64,000 nucleotides of DNA, from assembly GCF_000820505.1 (NCBI RefSeq), contig NZ_JWJD01000001.1, forward strand, positions 193,094 to 257,093, given 5' to 3'. Numbering within the stretch: position 1 is the first letter of the stretch; every line of letters begins with the position of its first letter. Below the pieces are notes generated by a model. The model worked only from the letters and a program-made list of their open reading frames with translations. It did no database searches and was not told the DNA's origin. The position numbers and the translations under genes are program-made. Shown here piece after piece: positions 1 to 9,870 of this stretch. The DNA comes from Geoalkalibacter ferrihydriticus DSM 17813. GTDB lineage: Bacteria > Desulfobacterota > Desulfuromonadia > Desulfuromonadales > Geoalkalibacteraceae.

Positions 1-382
1 GCAGTCCCTGTTTTTTTGCGTCGTCGATCATGTTAAGTGCCAACATGACGGGAACGCCCAACTCGAAGAGCTGAACTGCCAGGTAGAGGTGGCGTTCGAG
101 TTTGGTGGCATCGACGATATCGACCACGATGTCGGGTCGCTCATCAACCAGCACCTTGCGCGCCACCAGTTCTTCCGCGGAGTAGGCCGATAGGGAATAG
201 CACCCCGGCAGGTCGATCACGTTGACCTTGACGTTCTCGAAAGTGAAGTGGCCTTCCTTGCGCTCCACCGTGATGCCGGGGTAGTTGCCGACCCGTTGCC
301 GCGACCCGGTGAGAGTGTTGAAAAGTGTCGTTTTTCCGGAGTTGGGATTGCCGGCAAAGGCTATTGTCGCTGTGCTGCTCAT
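1..382 (-). CDS. feoB: FeoB ferrous iron transporter, N-terminal part (runs off the window)
   Basis: Inner-membrane Fe(II) transporter; only the N-terminal cytosolic G domain lies in the window (about 127 residues) and the membrane part continues beyond position 1. The minus-strand translation begins MSSTATIAFAGNPNSGKTTL. It shows G1 (GNPNSGKT, residues 11-18), a G3 DLPG and a G4 NMID, the FeoB pattern. The start ATG (382-380) has a GGAGGAG ribosome site inside the end of feoA. feoA lies 3 nt upstream, so the pair is co-transcribed and translationally coupled. Control by Fur is inferred from the box upstream of feoA. Confidence 0.95.
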   Translation of the reverse strand, partial: MSSTATIAFAGNPNSGKTTLFNTLTGSRQRVGNYPGITVERKEGHFTFENVKVNVIDLPGCYSLSAYSAEELVARKVLVDERPDIVVDIVDATKLERHLYLAVQLFELGVPVMLALNMIDDAKKQGL

Positions 383-385
383 GGA

Positions 386-622
386 CTACTCCTCCAGCTT
401 TTCGATCATGATGACGTCGGCTTCGTTGTTGCGCAGGGTCAGCGTGAAATCGCGCAGTCGCAGAGCCACGGGATCCCTGAGCGGTGCACGGCCGATGACC
501 TGTACGATGGTGCCGGGAGTCAGTCCCATGTCGCGCAGACGTCGGCCGATTTCTCCACCGGCCGTAACCGAGGTAATCCGCGCCCGTTCATTGACGGCAA
601 GCCGTCGCAAGGAGTGAGTCAT
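386..622 (-). CDS. feoA: FeoA, SH3-like accessory protein of ferrous iron transport
   Basis: Small cytosolic protein (78 aa, the usual FeoA size) thought to act with FeoB in Fe(II) uptake. The central LRDMGLTPGTIVQVIGRAPL stretch and the closing RNNEADVIMIEKL match the SH3-like FeoA fold. The ATG at 622-620 is preceded by AAGGAG with an 8-nt gap. It is the first gene of the feoAB operon and lies directly downstream of the Fur-box candidate at 764-782. No feoC is visible between or before the two genes. Confidence 0.93.
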   Translation of the reverse strand: MTHSLRRLAVNERARITSVTAGGEIGRRLRDMGLTPGTIVQVIGRAPLRDPVALRLRDFTLTLRNNEADVIMIEKLEE

Positions 623-1014
623 GCGAATGTCTCCTTCAGTTTGATAGGAATTTTAATCGCTGGAAAAAAACCGCTGCCGGAAGGTTTGCTCAGACGACAG
701 CAGAAAGATAAATGAATTTGAAAACAATAGGCATTTTTGCTGAAAGCCTGCCTGAGTGTCAAGGAAAAAGATAATCGTTTTCAAGTTGTATGTCAGGTGA
801 AGAAAGTCCGCGACGACAGCAGCTAAAAGGGCAAGGATTGGGATGTGGAACTGACGAAACTTGACCCTGAGAGCACGCAAGATCCTTTCGGCGGCTGTTC
901 AAGGTTGCTTTTCCCTGGAAAGATGGTTCCTTTGTAAACCAGAGGGTGCAGGTGGGCTCAAACCGCAATGGCATTCCTGGCTATTTCTAATTCCAGTCGA
1001 CGGAACTTATTATT
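623..1014. other. Intergenic region between feoA and the antiporter gene
   Basis: This 392-bp gap separates divergently transcribed genes. It holds the Fur-box candidate and minus-strand -35 described for feoAB. No convincing plus-strand promoter, RNA structure or small gene was seen; the short reading frames crossing it have no ribosome site and no recognisable product. Confidence 0.5.
764..782 (-). promoter_or_regulatory. Candidate Fur box upstream of feoAB
   Basis: The 19-mer GAAAAAGATAATCGTTTTC is an imperfect palindrome (16 of 19 positions self-complementary) and matches the classical Fur consensus at 15 of 19 positions. It abuts a minus-strand TTGACA (762-757), a good -35, although the -10 at the right distance is poor. 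Its place in front of feoAB fits iron repression. A weaker match (about 12 of 19) lies at 720-738. Confidence 0.6.
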
Positions 1015-2337
1015 ATGTCATATTCAGCGCAGCGGCTGATCTCTTATGGTGAATTCGATGTGTTCAGTATTGATCTGTATGACATCGGTCTTTTGCTGGC
1101 GGGCCTCATCATTTTCATTGCATCACTTCTTCCGGGACTGGTGTCTGAAAAACGGCTGATCACGGTACCCATTTTCTATATGGGGTTAGGAGTCCTGGTT
1201 TTTATCCTGCCCTGGGCTCCACTGTTGCCGGACTTGGTGGATGACGTCGCGTGGCTGAAACGTGTTGCCGAACTCGGCGTGATCCTTTCCCTTACGTCAG
1301 CGGGACTGAAGCTCAACAGCCCTTTCGCGTGGGCAAGCTGGCGAATCAGTTGGCGGCTTTTGGTGTTGACCATGCCGCTGACTGTTGCCGCTTCGGCCTG
1401 GCTTGGCTGGTGGGCGGCCGGTCTACTTCCAGCCTCTGCCATTCTGCTGGGCGCAGTTATTTCGCCGACCGACCCCGTGCTCGCCGGCGATGTTGAAGTC
1501 CGTGCGCCGGACGAGCCGCAAGGGCCAAAAACCAGATTGGTTTTAAACACTGAGGCCGGCATTCACAATGAGCCGGAGCGATCCAAAACCAGGTTGGCAT
1601 TAACCACAGAGGCCGGCATTAACGATAGTTTGGCGTTTCCATTTACCAACCTGGCCATTGCCGTGGCTCTGGTGGGATTGGCGCCATCGGGCTGGGTCGC
1701 CGGCTGGCTGGCCGTTGACGTTTTTTACAAACTCACGGTGGGCGCTGTTATCGGAGCCTCTTGCGGATATTTGATCGCCAAGATTATCTTGTCCAAATTC
1801 ATGACGGCTATGACCGGGGTTCTAGCCCTAAGCCTCACTCTTGTTCCTTACGGATTCGCTGAGCTGGCCTCAAGCTATGGCTTTATCGCTGTTTTTGTTG
1901 CAGCCTGCGTCTTTCGCCACTACGAACGCAACCATCAGTATCAGCAACTGGTGCATGATTTTGCCGAGCAAACCGTGCGTGTGCTGGTGGCTGTCCTCAT
2001 GTTTTTCGTCGGAGCTTATGGATCCAGTGGGGCCTTGAACATGATGACTCCCGGGATGTGGGGTGTCGCCTTGGCCATCGTTTTTCTCATTCGGCCCCTG
2101 ACCAGCATGCTCGCTTTGGTTGGAAGCGACCTGTCGCGCAAACAACGCTGGGCGATTTCATTTTTCGGGATTCGCGGCATCGGCTCTGTTTACTACCTCG
2201 CTTACGGGCTTTTTCATGTGGATTTTCCCGACGCCAGGGCCCTCTGGAGTATCGTACTCGCCGTCATCATTATTTCGATCGTGATTCACGGGATCAGCGC
2301 GCCGAGTGTGATGAAACGCCTCGACTTGGGCCGATGA
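1015..2337 (+). CDS. CPA1-type Na+/H+ (cation/proton) antiporter
   Basis: Polytopic inner-membrane protein (440 aa, about 11-12 hydrophobic segments) of the NhaP/CPA1 family, expected to exchange H+ for Na+ or K+. Family signatures are SPTDPVLAGD at about residues 155-165 and EAGINDSLAFPF ending the duplicated stretch near residue 209; the Asn-Asp pair (203-204) is the conserved ion-binding motif of the family. A 19-residue segment is tandemly repeated at residues 167-185 and 186-204, just before that motif. The start is uncertain: ATG 1015 has no clear ribosome site and GTG 1060 is an alternative. The gene stands alone between divergent and convergent neighbours. Confidence 0.85.
   Translation: MSYSAQRLISYGEFDVFSIDLYDIGLLLAGLIIFIASLLPGLVSEKRLITVPIFYMGLGVLVFILPWAPLLPDLVDDVAWLKRVAELGVILSLTSAGLKLNSPFAWASWRISWRLLVLTMPLTVAASAWLGWWAAGLLPASAILLGAVISPTDPVLAGDVEVRAPDEPQGPKTRLVLNTEAGIHNEPERSKTRLALTTEAGINDSLAFPFTNLAIAVALVGLAPSGWVAGWLAVDVFYKLTVGAVIGASCGYLIAKIILSKFMTAMTGVLALSLTLVPYGFAELASSYGFIAVFVAACVFRHYERNHQYQQLVHDFAEQTVRVLVAVLMFFVGAYGSSGALNMMTPGMWGVALAIVFLIRPLTSMLALVGSDLSRKQRWAISFFGIRGIGSVYYLAYGLFHVDFPDARALWSIVLAVIIISIVIHGISAPSVMKRLDLGR
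1513..1626 (+). repeat. 57-bp tandem duplication inside the antiporter gene
   Basis: Two adjacent 57-nt copies (1513-1569 and 1570-1626) agree at about 44 positions. Both encode EP..xKTRLxLxTEAGI followed by HN in copy 1 and ND in copy 2. The reading frame is kept. Only copy 2 keeps the family's Asn-Asp motif. Confidence 0.9.
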
Positions 2338-2489
2338 AAGGTGACGGATTGGTAACGAAACGAATATGTCGACCGACGCCGGCCCAGAGCAGATCGAAAC
2401 CTTAGAACAAGGCGCACAGCCTCACCGGCAGCCTCGGTGCCGGCCGCTGCCGACTTCGCGGTACCAGGGTACAATCCAAATCGCCCGAT

Positions 2490-2530
2490 AAAAAACCACC
2501 AAAGCCCCTGACTCAAGAGGCTTTGGTGGT
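2490..2530 (-). terminator. Rho-independent terminator of the PfkB-family gene
   Basis: A perfect 12-bp stem (ACCACCAAAGCC paired with GGCTTTGGTGGT, 2495-2506 and 2519-2530) with a 12-nt loop is followed on the minus strand by six T. It sits about 95 nt downstream of the stop of the minus-strand kinase gene. Confidence 0.85.
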
Positions 2531-2625
2531 ATATGGGAACGCACCGTGCGAGGCGTCATGACGTCTGATTCCGGCTCTTTCGGCCGCGGTCTGCGCTGTG
2601 CCGACTTGTCTTAGCACACGATGCA

Positions 2626-3558
2626 CTAGAGTTCGCGGTCGAATGCCTCGCGGTAGCGGTTGCTGAATTCAGTCATGTCGAAGCGGTGATTCTGGGTGCC
2701 CTGATGTTCGATTTTGATGGCGCCCATGAGCGAGGCGATGCGTCCGGTGGTTTCCCAGTCCAGCTTGTTCATGAGTCCGTACAGCAGCCCGGCACGATAG
2801 GCGTCACCGCAGCCGGTGGGATCCTTGAGCTGTGCTGCGTGGGCGGCGGGAATGCAAATCTCACCTCCAGTGGTATAAATAGTGGAGCCTTGGCCGCCGC
2901 GGGTAACGATCAGCGCTTCCAACCGTCCGGCGACTTCGGCGGCACTCAAGCCGGTCCGTTCGCGGATCAGTTGCCATTCGTAATCATTGACAGTCAGCCA
3001 GGTGGCCTGATCGATGAAACGACGCAGATCGTCGCCGTCGAACATGGGCAGCCCCTGGCCGGGATCGAAGATGAAAGGGATCCCGGCAGCGACGAACTGG
3101 GCGGCGTGTTCGATCATCCCCTCGCGCCCGTCGGGAGAGACGATGCCCAGAGAGACGCCTTGGGCATCGCTGACCTTGTTGTGGTGGGCGAAGGCCATGG
3201 CGCCCGGGTGAAAGGCGGTGATCTGGTTGTCGTCCAGGTCGGTGGTGATGAAAGCCTGAGCCGTGAAACTGTTTTCGATCCGGATCACGTGGCGCTGCTC
3301 AATGCCGCATGCATCCATCCATTCGGCATAGGGAGCGAAGTCTTCGCCGACGGTGCCCATGGGCAGCGGTGAGCCACCGAGCAACTGAAGATTGTAAGCG
3401 ATGTTGCCCGCGCAACCACCGAATTCCTTGCGCATCTCCGGCACCAAAAACGATACATTCAGGATGTGCACCTGGTCGGGTAAAATGTGGTTTTTGAAGC
3501 GGTCGCCAAAGACCATGATGTTGTCGTAGGCAAAAGAACCGCAGATCAGGGCTTGCAT
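2626..3558 (-). CDS. PfkB-family carbohydrate/adenosine kinase
   Basis: Cytosolic ribokinase-fold kinase (310 aa). The N-terminal GGCAGNIAYNLQLLG is the PfkB signature 1 region. The C-terminal DPTGCGDAYRAGLLYG is signature 2, with the catalytic Asp and anion-hole Gly, although the usual GAGD reads GCGD. Family members phosphorylate sugars or adenosine; the substrate cannot be read from sequence. I chose the ATG at 3558-3556 because it starts MQALICGSFAYDN, the natural beginning of the fold, and has GGAGAATCTC just upstream; the longer reading frame adds an unrelated basic stretch. It is divergent from copA. Confidence 0.85.
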   Translation of the reverse strand: MQALICGSFAYDNIMVFGDRFKNHILPDQVHILNVSFLVPEMRKEFGGCAGNIAYNLQLLGGSPLPMGTVGEDFAPYAEWMDACGIEQRHVIRIENSFTAQAFITTDLDDNQITAFHPGAMAFAHHNKVSDAQGVSLGIVSPDGREGMIEHAAQFVAAGIPFIFDPGQGLPMFDGDDLRRFIDQATWLTVNDYEWQLIRERTGLSAAEVAGRLEALIVTRGGQGSTIYTTGGEICIPAAHAAQLKDPTGCGDAYRAGLLYGLMNKLDWETTGRIASLMGAIKIEHQGTQNHRFDMTEFSNRYREAFDREL

Positions 3559-3741
3559 AGACGAGATTCTCCTTTTCTCCATAGTGGTGGTGCGAGTGCT
3601 AGCGTCCAGAGGCCAGTGTGACATAATCTTAACTTTGACCATCGATTTTTTCCGGATGGACAGTAGCAAGTTTTTCCTGCGAAAACGAGCGATTTTTGGC
3701 AATGCCGCTGAACCCTTCTGCAAATAGGAGATCTTTTTCTC

Positions 3742-6261
<2,520 letters not shown>

Positions 6262-6454
6262 GCACTCCCCCGATAGGTGAGGGTGGTTTCGTGGACAATC
6301 CTGATTCCACCCTCCCTGGAAAAATGTTCTTTGTCTGTTAAACTATCCTCCGGTACTGCTTTTTATTCTGGTCGGTGTCTTAGCTGGCTCCGACCTCTTC
6401 TCGTTTTGCTTGGCAGGGCAATAAAACGAACTAAAAGACCACGGAGGAAGAAAC

Positions 6455-8095
6455 ATGGAAGAGATGTTCTGTTTTCAGTGCGAGCAGGCGGCCCAGGGCA
6501 CTGGCTGCACTAAGATGGGCGTATGCGGTAAGAACCCTGAGGTGGCGGCATTGCAGAACCTCATTGTTTGGGGTTTGATGGGCATGGCCTTCTGGGCGCA
6601 CAAGGCGCGTGAAAAAGGCGCCATTGACCGCGATATCGACGTGCACATGATTGAGGGGCTCTTCACCACAGTGACCAATGTCGATTTTGATCCGGAGAAC
6701 TGTGCCGCTGTGGCAAAGAAGACCGTCCAGATGCGCGACAAGGCCTGGGCCCTCTTTGAAAAAGCCAATAACGGTCCCTATACCGGCGAGGTTCCAGATG
6801 CCGCCGCCAACTGGATCTGCCCCGCCAACCGCGAAGAGATGGCCACCCTCGGCCGCGAACGCGGCGTCAAAAGCTTCAACAGCGATGCGGACATCAATTC
6901 GGTGCAGAACATTCTGCTCTATGGCTGCAAGGGGATGGCTGCCTATGCCGATCATGCCCACATTCTCGGCAAGGACGACAACGAGATTTACGCCTTCATC
7001 CATAAGGCGCTGGCGGCCATTGCCGAGAGCAAGCTCGGCCTGATGGATTTCGTCACCCTGTGTATGGAATGCGGCCAGACCAACATCAAATGCATGGGGT
7101 TGCTCAATCAGGCGCACATCGAAAATTATCAGGCGCCCACGCCCACCCCGGTCAATATCGGGACCAAGGCCGGTAAGGCCATTCTGGTTTCGGGCCACGA
7201 CCTGAAGATGCTCGAAGAGCTGCTCAAGCAGACCGAAGGTAAGGGCATCAACATTTATACCCACGTTGAGATGCTGCCTGCCCATGGCTATCCGGGGCTC
7301 AAAAAATACAAACATCTGGTGGGCAACTTCGGCGGCGCCTGGCAGAACCAGTACCAGGAATTTCAGAACTTCCCCGGCGCCATCATCTTCAATACCAACT
7401 GCATCCAGCGCCCTGCCGACGAGTACAAAGATCGTCTGTTCACCTGGGGACGTGTGCAATGGCCGGGCGTTAAGCACGTCGAGGGTTGGGATTTCTCCGA
7501 AGTCATCGCCGCCGCCCAGAAGGCTGAGGGCTTCAGTGAAAAAGCGGATAAGGACATCCTCACTGGCTGCGGGCATGACGCGGTGTTGGGACTCGCCGAC
7601 AAGGTGATCGAAGCGGTCAATTCCGGGGCCATCAAGCGCTTTTTTGTCATCGGTGGATGTGACGGCGCCAAGCCCGGGCGCAATTACTACACCAAATTTG
7701 CCGAGCAACTGCCCAAGGATACGGTGATCCTCACCCTGGCTTGCGGCAAATACCGCTTCAACAAGCTCGATCTCGGTGATATCGGCGGGATTCCGCGCCT
7801 CCTCGACGTCGGTCAGTGCAACGATGCCTATTCGGCGGTACAGATCGCGCTGGCCCTGGCCAAAGCCTTTGACTGCGAGGTCAATGACCTGCCCCTGTCC
7901 ATTATCCTGAGCTGGTACGAGCAGAAGGCCGTTGTGGTCCTGTTGTCACTGCTTTCCCTCGGCCTGCAGAACATGAAGCTCGGCCCCAGTCTCCCTGCGT
8001 TCGTCACGCCCAACGTGCTCAACTTTCTGGTCGAGAATTTCAATATCGCTCCCATCGGTACGGTGGAAGAAGACATGAAGCAGATGCTCGGGTGA
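6455..8095 (+). CDS. hcp: Hybrid cluster protein (hydroxylamine reductase), class I
   Basis: Cytosolic iron-sulfur protein (546 aa) associated with defence against nitric oxide and nitrogen oxides, and able to reduce hydroxylamine. The N-terminal Cys6-x2-Cys9-x8-Cys18-x5-Cys24 spacing is that of class I proteins of strict anaerobes. Hybrid-cluster ligand motifs follow: GHDLKMLEE, NTNCIQRP, LTGCGHD, GGCDGAKPGR and LACGKYRFNK. The ATG has GGAGGAAGAAAC in front. A monoheme cytochrome gene follows after a hairpin. The paralogous NAD(P)H-dependent reductase gene hcr is not adjacent. Confidence 0.96.
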   Translation: MEEMFCFQCEQAAQGTGCTKMGVCGKNPEVAALQNLIVWGLMGMAFWAHKAREKGAIDRDIDVHMIEGLFTTVTNVDFDPENCAAVAKKTVQMRDKAWALFEKANNGPYTGEVPDAAANWICPANREEMATLGRERGVKSFNSDADINSVQNILLYGCKGMAAYADHAHILGKDDNEIYAFIHKALAAIAESKLGLMDFVTLCMECGQTNIKCMGLLNQAHIENYQAPTPTPVNIGTKAGKAILVSGHDLKMLEELLKQTEGKGINIYTHVEMLPAHGYPGLKKYKHLVGNFGGAWQNQYQEFQNFPGAIIFNTNCIQRPADEYKDRLFTWGRVQWPGVKHVEGWDFSEVIAAAQKAEGFSEKADKDILTGCGHDAVLGLADKVIEAVNSGAIKRFFVIGGCDGAKPGRNYYTKFAEQLPKDTVILTLACGKYRFNKLDLGDIGGIPRLLDVGQCNDAYSAVQIALALAKAFDCEVNDLPLSIILSWYEQKAVVVLLSLLSLGLQNMKLGPSLPAFVTPNVLNFLVENFNIAPIGTVEEDMKQMLG

Positions 8096-8104
8096 TTGTT
8101 CTTT

Positions 8105-8136
8105 CCGGCTTCCGTCCTGGTCGGAAGCCGGTCTTT
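8105..8136 (+). terminator. Hairpin terminator or attenuator after hcp
   Basis: A perfect 10-bp stem, CCGGCTTCCG with CGGAAGCCGG and a 7-nt loop, is followed by TCTTTAATTT. It lies in the 67-nt gap between hcp and the cytochrome gene, so it may set the expression ratio of the two. Confidence 0.65.
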
Positions 8137-8162
8137 AATTTAACCTTTGTCGGGAGGAAAAA

Positions 8163-8546
8163 ATGAAACGCAGCAGATCGAAATTTGTGATCGTGACACT
8201 GGTTCTGGGAAGTCTGGTCTTCTTTGGTTGCAGTGAACGCAAAGAGGAGGCGCCACCTGCACCGGCGGCTACCCCTGCGGCAACGCCTGCCGCGGCGGAT
8301 CTCGAAGCGGGAGAAACGCTTTTCAATCAGCACTGTGCCGCTTGCCATGCGGACGGCGGCAACGTCATGCGTCCCGAGAGAAATCTCACTCATGCCAATC
8401 TGATGGAAAGGGGCTTGGGAACGCCGGAAAGTCTCAGGGATTATCTGCGGGATCCGGGACCTGGAATGCCGGCATTCAACCAAAATACCATCTCGGACGA
8501 ACAAGGTGAGAATATCGGGCACTACATTTTGGAAACCTTCAAATGA
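8163..8546 (+). CDS. Monoheme c-type cytochrome lipoprotein
   Basis: Exported electron carrier (127 aa). A basic N-terminus and hydrophobic stretch end in VFFGCS, a lipobox, so the mature protein should be lipid-anchored at Cys23. An Ala/Pro-rich linker (about residues 29-44) leads to a class I cytochrome c domain with CAACH for heme and GMPAF supplying the likely Met ligand. The start has GGGAGG 5-6 nt upstream. It follows hcp on the same strand and ends with a strong terminator, which suggests but does not prove a shared nitrosative-stress role. Confidence 0.85.
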   Translation: MKRSRSKFVIVTLVLGSLVFFGCSERKEEAPPAPAATPAATPAAADLEAGETLFNQHCAACHADGGNVMRPERNLTHANLMERGLGTPESLRDYLRDPGPGMPAFNQNTISDEQGENIGHYILETFK

Positions 8547-8597
8547 GGTGATGACAATCTGAATTTTTGGATTTCAGAGTCACTTTTATTTATCACG

Positions 8598-8652
8598 GCG
8601 CCGCCGGTCCCGGCTTTTCTAAAGAAGAGTCCAGGATCGGCGGCGCTTTTTT
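8598..8652 (+). terminator. Rho-independent terminator after the cytochrome gene
   Basis: A 13-bp GC-rich stem (8598-8610 with 8634-8646, one G-T pair) is followed by six T. It closes the hcp-cytochrome unit. Confidence 0.85.
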
Positions 8653-8676
8653 AGTAAAATCGGGTTAAGAATTGCT

Positions 8677-8706
8677 TTGACGGGAAAGCGACCAGGAAGA
8701 TAAAAT
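8677..8706 (+). promoter_or_regulatory. Candidate sigma-70 promoter of the RND efflux operon
   Basis: TTGACG (8677-8682), an 18-nt spacer and TAAAAT (8701-8706) lie between the preceding terminator and the efflux adaptor gene, leaving a leader of roughly 85-90 nt. Confidence 0.45.
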
Positions 8707-8799
8707 TGATCGGTTAGAGAAGGCGTTGGTACAAGGTCTGCAGGCCGATAACGAGGCGATTACGAATCGTTACTTTTTCCATTCTGAGGGTACTGCACC

Positions 8800-9870
8800 G
8801 TGAGAATTATCAGGATAGGTTTGGCTCCACTGTGGGCCATTGTACTGGCCGCTTGGGTTTTAGGGGGTTGCGGCCGCGAAAGCACGGCGGAGACCGACAC
8901 AGGACAGGGACCCCAGGTGCGGGTTGTTTCCGTTGCGGTGGAGACCCTCAAGTCCACCAACCTCTCAGAAACATTCACCTTGCCGGCGACTCTTGAAGCC
9001 TGGGAGGATTTGCTGCTGGCTGCGGAAATTGCCGGCCCGGTGCGTTACGTCGGGCCGCGTGAAGGGGATCGGGTGCGCAAGGGCGATGTCATTTTGCGCA
9101 TCGATCCGGAGGCACGCGAGGCCGATCTTGATCGAGCGCGGGCTGAATTCGAGGTGCAACAAAGCCACTTCGCGCGGATGAGCCGCCTGGTCGATGAACA
9201 GATCATCAGTCCCCAGGAATTCGAGGAAGCGCGGCGCAACATCGAGGTCGCCCGCGCCGCTTTGCGCAGCGCCGAAGTGGCCCTCGCCAAAAGCGTTCTG
9301 GTCAGTCCCTTGGACGGCATCATTGATCGGCTGCATGTGGATCGCGGCGAATTTGTTTCCGAGGGGACTCCGGTGGCCGAACTGGTCCAGGTCGACCGGC
9401 TGCAAGCCGTTGTCGAAGTGCCGGAAAAGGACGTGCACTTTTTGCAGGTCGGCGACCGGGTCGAGGTGGTTGCGGCGCGTCTGGTCGGCGAGGGGGGGCC
9501 GGTTCGCTCCGGCGAGTTGTTTTATCTGGCCTTCAAGGCCGACCCGACAACGCGCACCTACCGCGCCAAGGTTGTCGTCGATAATGCCGATGGTTCCCTG
9601 CGCCCCGGCATGATTCTGCGCGTACGTTTTCTGCGCCAGGCCTTTCCTGAGGCCGTGGCCGTTCCTCTCTATGCCCTGGTGGAGCGCGATGGGAAAACCC
9701 TGGCTTATGTTGAAGAGCAAGGCGTGGCGCGCCGGCGTTTTCTGACCACCGGAAGCATCATCGGCGATCGGGTGGTGATTCAAGATGGACTGGTGGCAGG
9801 AGAGCGTCTTATCGTGCGCGGCCAACAACTGCTCGAAGACGGCACAGCGGTGACGACGGGTAATCACTGA
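8800..9870 (+). CDS. RND efflux periplasmic adaptor (membrane fusion) lipoprotein
   Basis: Periplasmic adaptor (356 aa) linking an RND pump to an outer-membrane channel. A signal sequence ends in WVLGGC, a lipobox. A biotinyl-lipoyl-like half (around VRYVGPREGDRVRKGD), an alpha-helical hairpin (about residues 105-165), the second lipoyl half (KSVLVSPLDGIIDRLHVDRG) and beta-barrel/membrane-proximal domains follow in HlyD/AcrA order. The GTG start has GAGGG upstream. It overlaps the pump gene by 1 nt. No TolC-like channel gene is nearby. Substrate unknown. Confidence 0.9.
   Translation: MRIIRIGLAPLWAIVLAAWVLGGCGRESTAETDTGQGPQVRVVSVAVETLKSTNLSETFTLPATLEAWEDLLLAAEIAGPVRYVGPREGDRVRKGDVILRIDPEAREADLDRARAEFEVQQSHFARMSRLVDEQIISPQEFEEARRNIEVARAALRSAEVALAKSVLVSPLDGIIDRLHVDRGEFVSEGTPVAELVQVDRLQAVVEVPEKDVHFLQVGDRVEVVAARLVGEGGPVRSGELFYLAFKADPTTRTYRAKVVVDNADGSLRPGMILRVRFLRQAFPEAVAVPLYALVERDGKTLAYVEEQGVARRRFLTTGSIIGDRVVIQDGLVAGERLIVRGQQLLEDGTAVTTGNH

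Noticed and set aside
861-1052. Short plus-strand frame upstream of the antiporter
   Set aside because: It has no ribosome site, no recognisable motif, and it overlaps the antiporter start in another frame.
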